This document shows, piece after piece, positions 6,078-13,002 of a stretch of DNA of 18,776 bases; position 1 is the stretch's first letter, and every line of letters begins with the position of its first letter. Source of the stretch: Smithellaceae bacterium (GTDB lineage: Bacteria > Desulfobacterota > Syntrophia > Syntrophales > Smithellaceae). The position numbers and the translations under genes were made by a program. The notes beneath the pieces were generated by a model, which had not been told where the DNA came from, ran no database searches, and worked only from the letters and a program-made list of their open reading frames with translations. The stretch covers positions 4,529 through 23,304 of the forward strand of contig JAQVQT010000008.1 of NCBI GenBank assembly GCA_028701435.1. Reading direction: 5' to 3'.

Positions 6078-7757
6078 ATGTCTTTTGAAAGAATATGGCA
6101 CAAATCCTATGCTTCAGGTGTTCCTGCCGAAATTGATGTGGAAAAGATCACCATGGCGGAGGTCCTGACGAGAACGGCCGCCACCTATCCCGAAAGAGTT
6201 GCCATGATCTACATGGGTAAAAAAATTACCTACCGGCAGCTCGAGAAACTGGTCAACCGGTTCACGCGGGCATTGCTCGACATCGGCGTGCGGGAAGGGG
6301 ACAAGGTGGCGATGCTGCTGCCCAATATTCCCCAGATGATCATTGCCGATCATGCCACCTATCGCGCGGGAGCCGCGACCGCCATGAACAATCCGCTTTA
6401 TACGGAGCGGGAATTAACCCATCAGCTCGACGATTCGGATGCCACCGTCCTGGTAACACTGGATCTGCTGCTTCCCCGGGCGCTCAAAATCAAGAACGAA
6501 ACCAAGATCAAGAAAATCATTACCTGCCACATCAGCGACTACCTGCCCTTTCCCAAGAAGCAGCTTTTCCCCTATGTTAAAAAAGCAATGTTCCGAAAGG
6601 TTGAACCACAGCCGGACGTTTATGAATTCATGGATTTGATCGCCCGGTATTCGGATGCGCCGGTGGAAAACAAGGCCAAGTGGGATTCGCTGGCCGCGCT
6701 CATCTATACCGGAGGAACGACCGGCGTCAGCAAGGGCGCTATGCTGAGCCATGCGAACATCTCGTCGATTGTCCAGCAGTTCTCCGTATGGTTTCCCGAT
6801 TTGAAGGGTCAATACCAGAACCTCACGGGGATTTATCCCGTGTTTCATTCCGCCGGGTATTCCGTCAGCCAGAATCTTCCCATCTGGAACGGCTGGGGCT
6901 GTACGCTGATCCCGAAGCCGGAGCCGGGGGTGATCGTCGAAATGCTGGAGAAGTTTCATCCAACCTTCCTCACCGGCGTGCCCACGATTTATACGGCGCT
7001 TCTGGGCAATCAAAAATTCCGGACGATGGATCTTTCCTTTGTCAAGGGATATTTCGGCGGGGCGGCGCCACTGCCGGAAAACACCCTGAAGCAGTTGAAA
7101 GATCTCCATGGGGCCATCATCTACGATGTCTATGGCGCTACCGAAAATACGGCGTTTGCCACCACCACCCCCTGGGGAGGGAAGGTAAAAATCGGAACCG
7201 TGGGGCTTCCGCTTCCCAATACGGATATTAAAATCGTGGATGTTGACAAAGGCGTAACGGAACTTCCCATCGGCGAACCGGGTGAAATCTGCATCAAGGG
7301 GCCCCAGGTGATGTCCGGGTACTATAAAAAACCGGAAGAAACAGCCAATTCCCTCAGGGATGGATGGTTTTACACCGGAGACATCGGATACTTCGACGAT
7401 GAGGGGTACCTGACCATTTCAGACCGCAAAAAAGACGTCATCGTTGCGAGCGGCTTCAATATCTTCCCCAAAGAGATCGATGAACTCCTTTTCGAGCACC
7501 CCAAGATCAGCGAGGCCTGCTGCATCGGGATTCCGGACGAGTACCGGGGGGAAACCGTAAAGGCCTACATTGTGGTTCGCCCTGGAGAGACGCTGACGAA
7601 GCAGGAGGTGGTAGCCTTCTGCAAAGAAAGAATGACGGCTTATAAGGTTCCCACGGAAGTGGAATTCATTGATGAGCTTCCCAAGAGTGCGATCGGCAAG
7701 ATCATGCGCCGCGAACTGAGGGATTTGGACAGGAAAAATAGGGAGAAAGCCTCATGA
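6078..7757 (+). CDS. Acyl-CoA synthetase (AMP-forming, FadD-like)
   Basis: A 559-residue ligase that activates a carboxylic acid with ATP and CoA through an acyl-adenylate. Visible ANL-superfamily motifs are the phosphate-binding loop YTGGTTGVSKG (210-220), the VYGATEN adenylate motif, the YTGDIGYFDDEGYL segment with its ribose-binding Asp, the hinge DRKKDVI, and the C-terminal catalytic lysine K541 in PKSAIGKIMRREL. The length is typical for medium- to long-chain ligases. No signal or membrane segment is present. The substrate acid cannot be read from the sequence; placement at the front of the operon suggests it feeds the beta-oxidation enzymes that follow. The stop overlaps the next start (ATGA at 7754-7757). 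Confidence 0.93.
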   Translation: MSFERIWHKSYASGVPAEIDVEKITMAEVLTRTAATYPERVAMIYMGKKITYRQLEKLVNRFTRALLDIGVREGDKVAMLLPNIPQMIIADHATYRAGAATAMNNPLYTERELTHQLDDSDATVLVTLDLLLPRALKIKNETKIKKIITCHISDYLPFPKKQLFPYVKKAMFRKVEPQPDVYEFMDLIARYSDAPVENKAKWDSLAALIYTGGTTGVSKGAMLSHANISSIVQQFSVWFPDLKGQYQNLTGIYPVFHSAGYSVSQNLPIWNGWGCTLIPKPEPGVIVEMLEKFHPTFLTGVPTIYTALLGNQKFRTMDLSFVKGYFGGAAPLPENTLKQLKDLHGAIIYDVYGATENTAFATTTPWGGKVKIGTVGLPLPNTDIKIVDVDKGVTELPIGEPGEICIKGPQVMSGYYKKPEETANSLRDGWFYTGDIGYFDDEGYLTISDRKKDVIVASGFNIFPKEIDELLFEHPKISEACCIGIPDEYRGETVKAYIVVRPGETLTKQEVVAFCKERMTAYKVPTEVEFIDELPKSAIGKIMRRELRDLDRKNREKAS

Positions 7758-8557
7758 GCGCGGTAATGCCGGAATTCAAGACCTTGCTCTTTGAAGAAAA
7801 AGAGCCGCACATCGGCGTGGTGACGATGAACCGTCCCGGGCAGCTCAATGCCATCAATCTGGACATGCTCAACGACTTCGAAAGGCTTTTTCAGGCCTTG
7901 TCCGGGGACGATTCCATCCGGGTGATCATCATCACGGGCGCCGGCAAGGGATATTCCTCGGGCGCCGATCTCAATGATGCGGTAATCTACAAGGAGTCCG
8001 AAGCGTTTGCGGACCCTGAAAAATTTCTGAAACTCGTGCAGGAGCGTTACGCCGCCCTGATCCTGGGCATGAGAAGGATTCCCCAGCCGATTATATCGGC
8101 CGTGAACGGTCCGGCCGCCGGAGGGGGGTTTTCCATGACACTGGCCAGTGATATTCGGGTGGCGTGCAAAGAAGCCTATTTTGTCGCTTCTTTCATCAAC
8201 ATCGGGCTTTCCGGCGGCGAACTGGGGTGCTCCTTTTTTCTGCCCCGGCTGGTGGGGCTTGCGCACGCTTCCGATATTCTGATGACCGGCCGGAAGGTCG
8301 GCGCGGAGGAAGCGGAAAGAATAGGCCTCGTCAACAAACTGGCCCCGCGGGAGGAGCTTCTGGAAGCGGCGCTTTTCTACGGCCGATCCATGGTGGGTAA
8401 AAGCGTGGGGGGATTGAAGCTGACGAAGCGGGTGCTGAATGAAAATATCCATGCTCCCTCGCTGGAGACGGCCGTGAACCTTGAAAACCGCAATCAGACC
8501 ATCATGGTTTTTTCAGGCGAGTTTTTTAAACTGGTCCAGAAATTCTATAAAGCTTGA
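7754..8557 (+). CDS. Crotonase-family (enoyl-CoA hydratase/isomerase-like) protein lacking both usual glutamates
   Basis: A 267-residue crotonase fold protein. The oxyanion-hole segments GYSSGADL (66-73) and GPAAGGGFSM (119-128) are intact, so acyl-CoA binding is likely. The two catalytic glutamates of rat mitochondrial enoyl-CoA hydratase (E144, E164) align with S127 and F147, so ordinary hydration by that mechanism is unlikely. An acidic residue, E156 in GLSGGELG, falls close to the position of the ECH1 aspartate and could serve as base. The GGELGCSFFLPRLVG pattern resembles actinobacterial EchA-type proteins of unclear activity. It is translationally coupled to the ligase. Isomerase, hydrolase or lyase activity are all possible. 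Confidence 0.85.
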   Translation: MSAVMPEFKTLLFEEKEPHIGVVTMNRPGQLNAINLDMLNDFERLFQALSGDDSIRVIIITGAGKGYSSGADLNDAVIYKESEAFADPEKFLKLVQERYAALILGMRRIPQPIISAVNGPAAGGGFSMTLASDIRVACKEAYFVASFINIGLSGGELGCSFFLPRLVGLAHASDILMTGRKVGAEEAERIGLVNKLAPREELLEAALFYGRSMVGKSVGGLKLTKRVLNENIHAPSLETAVNLENRNQTIMVFSGEFFKLVQKFYKA

Positions 8558-8631
8558 CCGACGGATGGGTCGGCTGTGTAAAGGCCATACGCAGAAGACT
8601 GCGATCCAGCGAAACCTGTGGCCAAGGCTGT

Positions 8632-8638
8632 GGAGGAG
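8632..8638 (+). promoter_or_regulatory. Ribosome-binding site deciding the first dehydrogenase start
   Basis: GGAGGAG lies 8 bases before the ATG at 8647. The frame opens earlier, at 8554, but that extension (rich in Arg and Cys) overlaps the previous stop and has no family similarity that I can see. Confidence 0.7.
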
Positions 8639-8646
8639 AATCTGTA

Positions 8647-10515
8647 ATGCAGAAATATCTCGTGGATCATCGTGATTTGCTTTTCACCCTGTTCGAATTT
8701 CTGGAAGTGGACAAGATGAACCACTTCCGGCGTTTTGAAAATTTTGACCGCGCCGTTTATGAGGAAACGATCCGGCTGGCCGAAAAAATTGCGGCGGAAT
8801 CGGTCTTCCCGGCGAATGTGACCGGGCACAGGGAAGGCTGCCATTATGATCCGCAAACCAAATCCGTACGATTGCCTTCGGGCTACCCGGCCGCGGCCAA
8901 GGCGCTCTTTGATGCGGGATTCTTAAGCATATCCGACGATCAGGAGATCGGAGGGGCGGGGATGCCGCTGGCCATCCAGTCGTGTACGTGGGAAATCTTC
9001 TGTGGGGCCGGCGGAGCGCTGATGCTTTTTTTCATGCTGGGGCACGGGGCCGCTCATTTAATCCGTAGTTTCGGGACCCCGGAGCAGAAGGCCCTCTACG
9101 TGCAAAAACTCCTTTCCGGTGAATGGGGCGGAACCATGTGTCTGACGGAACCGGAGGCGGGCTCCGACGTGGGGGCTTTGAAAACCAAAGCCGTTTGGCA
9201 GCCCGACGGAACGTATAGAATTACCGGGCAGAAGTGTTTCATTACCAACGGCGATCAGGACATCACCCGCCAGATCGTCTATCCGGTCCTGGCCCGCATG
9301 GAAGGAGACCCGCCGGGAACCAGGGGAATTTCTATTTTCATCGTTCCCAAGTATCTGGTCCGTGAGGATGGATCCCTGGGAGAAAGGAACGATGTGTTCT
9401 GCACCGGCGTGGAGCACAAGATGGGCGCCCACGGATCGGCGACCTGCGCCATGTCCTTCGGGGATAATGAAAACTGTACGGGGTATCTGCTGGGCGAGCG
9501 GGGACGTGGAATGAACATCATGTTTCAGATGCTCAATGAAACAAGGCTCGAGGTCGGAATTATGGCGCTGGGCGGTTCCTCCGCGGCTTTACAGTATGCC
9601 GTGGATTACGCGCGCACCCGGCTGCAGGGAGTTCACTTCAGCAAAATGTTCGAGGCGGCCGCCCCCAAAGTGCCCATCATTGAACATCCCGACGTGACGA
9701 GAATGCTGATGGGAATGAAGGGCTTAATCGAGGCCGAACGGATGCTCTCCTATTACGCGGCCATGCAGATCGACCTGTCCAAGCTGCTGGAGGGAGAAGC
9801 AGGCCGGGAAGCCCGGGCTCTCGTCGATATCCTCATTCCCCTGATCAAGGCGGGCAATTCGGAAAATGCATGGCAGATCACCGCCGAAGCCATCCAGGTT
9901 CACGGGGGCTACGGCTATTGCTCGGATTATCCCGTGGAGCAGCTTGCGGTGGACTGCAAGGTGCTGAGCATCGTCGAAGGAACCAACGGCATTCAGTCTC
10001 TGGATCTGGTGATGAGAAAGATCCTGTTGAATGCCGATCGGAAGAATTACACGGTATTGAAATCCAGAATCGAAAAGACGATCGAAAACGCATCCGGCAT
10101 CGTGGACGACGTTTACCGCAATAGGCTTCTTTCGGGACTCCAGCGGATGGATTCCGTTTTAGATGCCATGAAAAAGCACATGGATGAGGGGCGGTACCAC
10201 ACGCTGCTCATAAACGTTGATCCCGTGCGGAGGGCCTTTTTCGACCTGATGCTCGCCTGGATGCATCTGTGGTGCCTGACGCTGGCTCGCCCGAAGCTTT
10301 CCGCGTGCACGGCCGGCGCAAAAGGGGAAGCTCTGACGGAAATCCTCTCTAAGGACGCGGAGGCGGCTTTCTATTACGGCAAGGTTTGCGCGTCGGAATT
10401 CTGGCTGGCGACGGAATTTCCGAAATATTTCGGAAAAATGGATGGAATATCGCTTAGCGAAACGGTTGATTTCCTGCCGGGGAACGCGGTGTTTTCGTCT
10501 CATCCCTGCGCGTGA
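8647..10515 (+). CDS. Acyl-CoA dehydrogenase, long form with C-terminal extension
   Basis: A 622-residue flavoprotein that oxidises an acyl-CoA to the 2-enoyl-CoA, passing electrons to an electron-transfer flavoprotein (none is encoded in this window). The N-terminal, middle and C-terminal dehydrogenase domains are present: MCLTEPEAGSDVG (T167-E168-P169) is the flavin/substrate loop, and VHGGYGY plus VEGTNGIQ hold the FAD-binding and catalytic regions, with E444 as the expected base at the MCAD position. About 150 extra residues follow, as in the FadE5/DmdC-like class with PF12806. This class often takes unusual acyl groups such as branched or 3-methylthio chains. It follows the second crotonase by 89 bases and is probably cotranscribed. 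Confidence 0.92.
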   Translation: MQKYLVDHRDLLFTLFEFLEVDKMNHFRRFENFDRAVYEETIRLAEKIAAESVFPANVTGHREGCHYDPQTKSVRLPSGYPAAAKALFDAGFLSISDDQEIGGAGMPLAIQSCTWEIFCGAGGALMLFFMLGHGAAHLIRSFGTPEQKALYVQKLLSGEWGGTMCLTEPEAGSDVGALKTKAVWQPDGTYRITGQKCFITNGDQDITRQIVYPVLARMEGDPPGTRGISIFIVPKYLVREDGSLGERNDVFCTGVEHKMGAHGSATCAMSFGDNENCTGYLLGERGRGMNIMFQMLNETRLEVGIMALGGSSAALQYAVDYARTRLQGVHFSKMFEAAAPKVPIIEHPDVTRMLMGMKGLIEAERMLSYYAAMQIDLSKLLEGEAGREARALVDILIPLIKAGNSENAWQITAEAIQVHGGYGYCSDYPVEQLAVDCKVLSIVEGTNGIQSLDLVMRKILLNADRKNYTVLKSRIEKTIENASGIVDDVYRNRLLSGLQRMDSVLDAMKKHMDEGRYHTLLINVDPVRRAFFDLMLAWMHLWCLTLARPKLSACTAGAKGEALTEILSKDAEAAFYYGKVCASEFWLATEFPKYFGKMDGISLSETVDFLPGNAVFSSHPCA

Positions 10516-10599
10516 CGGCCGCAAGGCAAAAATCCGGAGCGCCGCCCGGTGACCGGATGAATCACGCAAGGCAGGTTGAAATACTAAAGGAGGATTCAA

Positions 10600-11583
10600 A
10601 TGAAAACGGCAATCACCGAGATGTTTGGGATCAAGTACCCCATTATTTGTGGGGCGATGATGTGGCTTTGCAAACCGCCGCTCGCCGCGGCGGTTTCCAA
10701 CGCAGGGGGGATGGGAAACCTTACCGCGGGAAATTATGAAACGGAAGAGGACTTCCGCAACGCCATTCGGGAGACCCGCAAACTTACCGACCGGCCGTTC
10801 ATGGTCGGAATCACCATTCTTCCTTCCGTGCGCATCACGGCGGGGCATCACCAGATGTACCTGCGGGTCTGCGCGGAAGAAAAAGTGGCGGGCATTGAAG
10901 TTTCCGGCGCTCCGGTGGACAAGGCGGTGGGACCCGAGTACATCGACCTGCTGAAAAAAGCAGGGGTTAAGCTCTTTCATAAGGTGGGGTCGGTGCGTCA
11001 TGCCGTGCACGCGGAAAAGGCCGGCTATGACGGCATTTACGCCGCCGGCATCGAGGAGGGCGGTCATCCGCTGGACGACGATGTCACAACCATGGTGCTG
11101 ACGCCGCGCATTGTCGAATCCGTAAAAATCCCCGTGGTGACGGTGGGCGGCATCGCCAACGGCAAGTCCCTCGCGGCGGCCCTGTCGCTGGGAGCACAGG
11201 GGGTCATGATGGCCAGCCGTTTTATTGCCACCAAAGATTGCGTCGTGCACAATAATATCAAAGAAGAAATTGTGAAACGCCAGGAGCATGAGACCACGCT
11301 GATCTGTAAAACCCTTCATCTGCAGGGCAGAGCGCTCAAGAACCAGGTGGTCAGAAATATATGTGAAATTGAGGAGAAAGGCGGGGGGTTCGAGGCTCTG
11401 TATCCCCTCATCGCCGGTGAGCGAATGAAAGAGGCATGGGAAGACGGCGATGTGGAGGCCGCTCCCATGATGGTGGGGCAGTCGATTGGACTCATTCAGG
11501 ATGTGCCCACCTGCAAGGAACTGCTGGAGCGAATGGTGAAGGAGGCCGAGGAGACGCTGGCGAGAGTGAGCAAGCTGTTTTAA
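10600..11583 (+). CDS. FMN-dependent nitronate monooxygenase/FabK-like TIM-barrel protein
   Basis: A 327-residue protein of the 2-nitropropane dioxygenase/NMO family (PF03060), which includes nitronate monooxygenases and the enoyl-ACP reductase FabK. N-terminal YPIICGAMMW and AAAVSNAGGMGNLTAG are typical FMN/barrel segments. H156 in IEEGGHP is at the catalytic histidine position, and VTVGGIANG...ALSLGAQGVMMASRF forms the phosphate-binding part. Lying inside an acyl-CoA operon, it is more likely to act on an enoyl- or dienoyl-thioester, or to scavenge a reactive by-product, than to detoxify nitroalkanes, but that is inference. A strong AAAGGAGG precedes the ATG at 10600. Confidence 0.88.
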   Translation: MKTAITEMFGIKYPIICGAMMWLCKPPLAAAVSNAGGMGNLTAGNYETEEDFRNAIRETRKLTDRPFMVGITILPSVRITAGHHQMYLRVCAEEKVAGIEVSGAPVDKAVGPEYIDLLKKAGVKLFHKVGSVRHAVHAEKAGYDGIYAAGIEEGGHPLDDDVTTMVLTPRIVESVKIPVVTVGGIANGKSLAAALSLGAQGVMMASRFIATKDCVVHNNIKEEIVKRQEHETTLICKTLHLQGRALKNQVVRNICEIEEKGGGFEALYPLIAGERMKEAWEDGDVEAAPMMVGQSIGLIQDVPTCKELLERMVKEAEETLARVSKLF

Positions 11584-11657
11584 CTTTCCGGCGTAAATGT
11601 TTGGTCCAAAGATTCAACGAGATTGCTTTCAAGAGACATTTCACAAAAAGGAGAACG

Positions 11658-12932
11658 ATGATGGGAGCAAGCAAGGAAATCCGTTTTGATGGTCGGGTGG
11701 CCATTGTCACCGGTGCGGGCGGCGGACTGGGGCGTGTGTACGCTCTTGAGTTTGCAAGGCGGGGCGCAAAAGTAGTGATCAATGATTTCGGCGGCGCCAG
11801 GGACGGCGCAGGCAAGGGAGCGGCCGGCCCGGCGGACAAGGTCGTTGATGAGATCAAAGCGCTGGGAGGAGAGGCGGTTGCGAATTACGATAATGTCGCG
11901 ACCGTGAAAGGGGGAGAAAACATCGTCAAGACGGCCGTGGATGCCTTTGGGAAAGTGGACATTCTGGTCAACAATGCCGGCATTCTGCGGGATAAGGGCC
12001 TTCTCAAGATGGAGCCTGAAAACTGGCAGGCGGTTCTGGATGTTCATCTGAACGGGGCCTTTCATGTGACGCGTCCCGCTTTCAGCGTCATGCGGGATCA
12101 TGGCTACGGACGGATCATCATGACTACGTCCGCCGCCGGGCTCTACGGCAATTTCGGCCAGAGCAACTACTCCTCGGCCAAACTGGGTCTTGTCGGTTTT
12201 ATGAACACCCTGAAGCTTGAAGGGATCAAGTACAACATTAAAGTGAACACGGTGGCGCCCATTGCCGCGTCCCGTCTCACGGAGGACATCCTGCCGCCGG
12301 ATCTGCTGGCCAAAATGAACCCGGCGTATGTTGCGCCCATCGTGCTCTATCTGGGCTCTGAAGAATGCAATGAGACCGGCAGAATTTACAATTGCGGCGC
12401 CGGATTTTACAATCGCGCCGCCATGATGACCAGTCCGGGCACCGTTATCGGCGGCAAGAAGATTCCGTCCGTAGAGGATGTCTCCGCCAACTGGGCGAAG
12501 ATCATGGATCTCAAGGGCGCCAAGGAATACGGGCAGCTGAACGATCTGGTCCTTCAGGATCTCCTCTCGGCTTTGGAGGGAAAGAAAGAGCCGGCGCAAA
12601 GCGGCGGCGGCTTCGCCGCGGTGAAGGATGTCTTTGAAAAAATGCCCGGGGCCTTTCAGGCAGGCTCCGCGGGAGGAGCGGCGGTTGTTTTTCAGTACTG
12701 CATCTCGGGGGACGGCGGCGGGGATTGGTCCGCCGACATCAAAAACGGCGCGTGTACGGTGGCGTCCGGCCTCCACGCCAGTCCGACCTGCACGCTGAAG
12801 ATTCAGGCGGGGGATTTCCTCGACCTGATGAACGGCAAGGTCAATGCCATGAAGGCGTATACATCGGGAAAACTGAAGATCGAGGGAGACCTCATGAAAT
12901 CCCAGCTTTTGGAGAAAATCTTCAAATTTTGA
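11658..12932 (+). CDS. SDR dehydrogenase fused to SCP2 domain (MFE-2-like 3-hydroxyacyl-CoA dehydrogenase)
   Basis: A 424-residue two-domain protein. Residues about 10-300 are a short-chain dehydrogenase: TGAGGGLG (18-25) binds NAD(P), NNAG is present, and S158, Y171 and K175 (YSSAK) form the catalytic set. The NDFGGARDG and AAGLYGNFGQ segments match the (3R)-hydroxyacyl-CoA dehydrogenase part of peroxisomal multifunctional enzyme 2 (17-beta-HSD type 4). Residues about 315-424 form an SCP2 lipid-carrier domain. The hydratase-2 (MaoC) domain found between them in eukaryotic MFE-2 is absent. AAGGAG at 11648-11653 serves either ATG at 11658 or at 11661. The next gene ends with a close copy of this whole protein. 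Expected role: oxidation of a 3-hydroxyacyl-CoA. Confidence 0.9.
   Translation: MMGASKEIRFDGRVAIVTGAGGGLGRVYALEFARRGAKVVINDFGGARDGAGKGAAGPADKVVDEIKALGGEAVANYDNVATVKGGENIVKTAVDAFGKVDILVNNAGILRDKGLLKMEPENWQAVLDVHLNGAFHVTRPAFSVMRDHGYGRIIMTTSAAGLYGNFGQSNYSSAKLGLVGFMNTLKLEGIKYNIKVNTVAPIAASRLTEDILPPDLLAKMNPAYVAPIVLYLGSEECNETGRIYNCGAGFYNRAAMMTSPGTVIGGKKIPSVEDVSANWAKIMDLKGAKEYGQLNDLVLQDLLSALEGKKEPAQSGGGFAAVKDVFEKMPGAFQAGSAGGAAVVFQYCISGDGGGDWSADIKNGACTVASGLHASPTCTLKIQAGDFLDLMNGKVNAMKAYTSGKLKIEGDLMKSQLLEKIFKF
11685..12932 (+). repeat. First copy of the duplicated SDR-SCP2 unit
   Basis: This segment, from residue 10 to the stop, has a diverged paralogue at 14470-15723. By eye about three quarters of the SDR residues are identical and many DNA words are shared, for example around 12171-12225 and 14955-15005. 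Confidence 0.85.
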
Positions 12933-12946
12933 AGTGAAGATTTTCT
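12913..12946. repeat. Perfect 12-bp inverted repeat over the SDR-SCP2 stop codon
   Basis: AGAAAATCTTCA (12913-12924) and TGAAGATTTTCT (12935-12946) pair fully around a 10-base loop that contains the TGA stop at 12930-12932. A competing inner stem, CTTCAA/TTGAAG (12920-12925/12929-12934), uses overlapping bases. No T run follows, so a simple terminator is unlikely. Confidence 0.6.
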
Positions 12947-12988
12947 AAAGCATCGATTTAAAAATTTGAATGCAATGTCTTGTGAACG

Positions 12989-12996
12989 AAGGAGGT
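12989..12996 (+). promoter_or_regulatory. Ribosome-binding site deciding the fusion-gene start
   Basis: AAGGAGGT lies 6 bases before the ATG at 13003. The protein then opens with MIGITSYGAYIPR, which resembles the N-terminus of archaeal HMG-CoA synthases, so the earlier in-frame ATG at 12970 is rejected. Confidence 0.85.
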
Positions 12997-13002
12997 AAAA
13001 CG

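Noticed and set aside
8558..8573. CCGAC/GTCGG hairpin after the second crotonase gene
   Set aside because: Five-pair stem without a T run inside a short intergenic gap of an apparent operon; likely chance.
11436..11657. N-terminal extension of the SDR-SCP2 protein
   Set aside because: It would overlap the NMO-like gene by about 150 bases, and the SDR fold starts right after the ATG at 11658 with a ribosome site in front.
10159..12776. Long minus-strand frames of 386 and 398 codons
   Set aside because: Antisense to the dehydrogenase, NMO-like and SDR-SCP2 genes, with atypical composition and no good ribosome sites seen.
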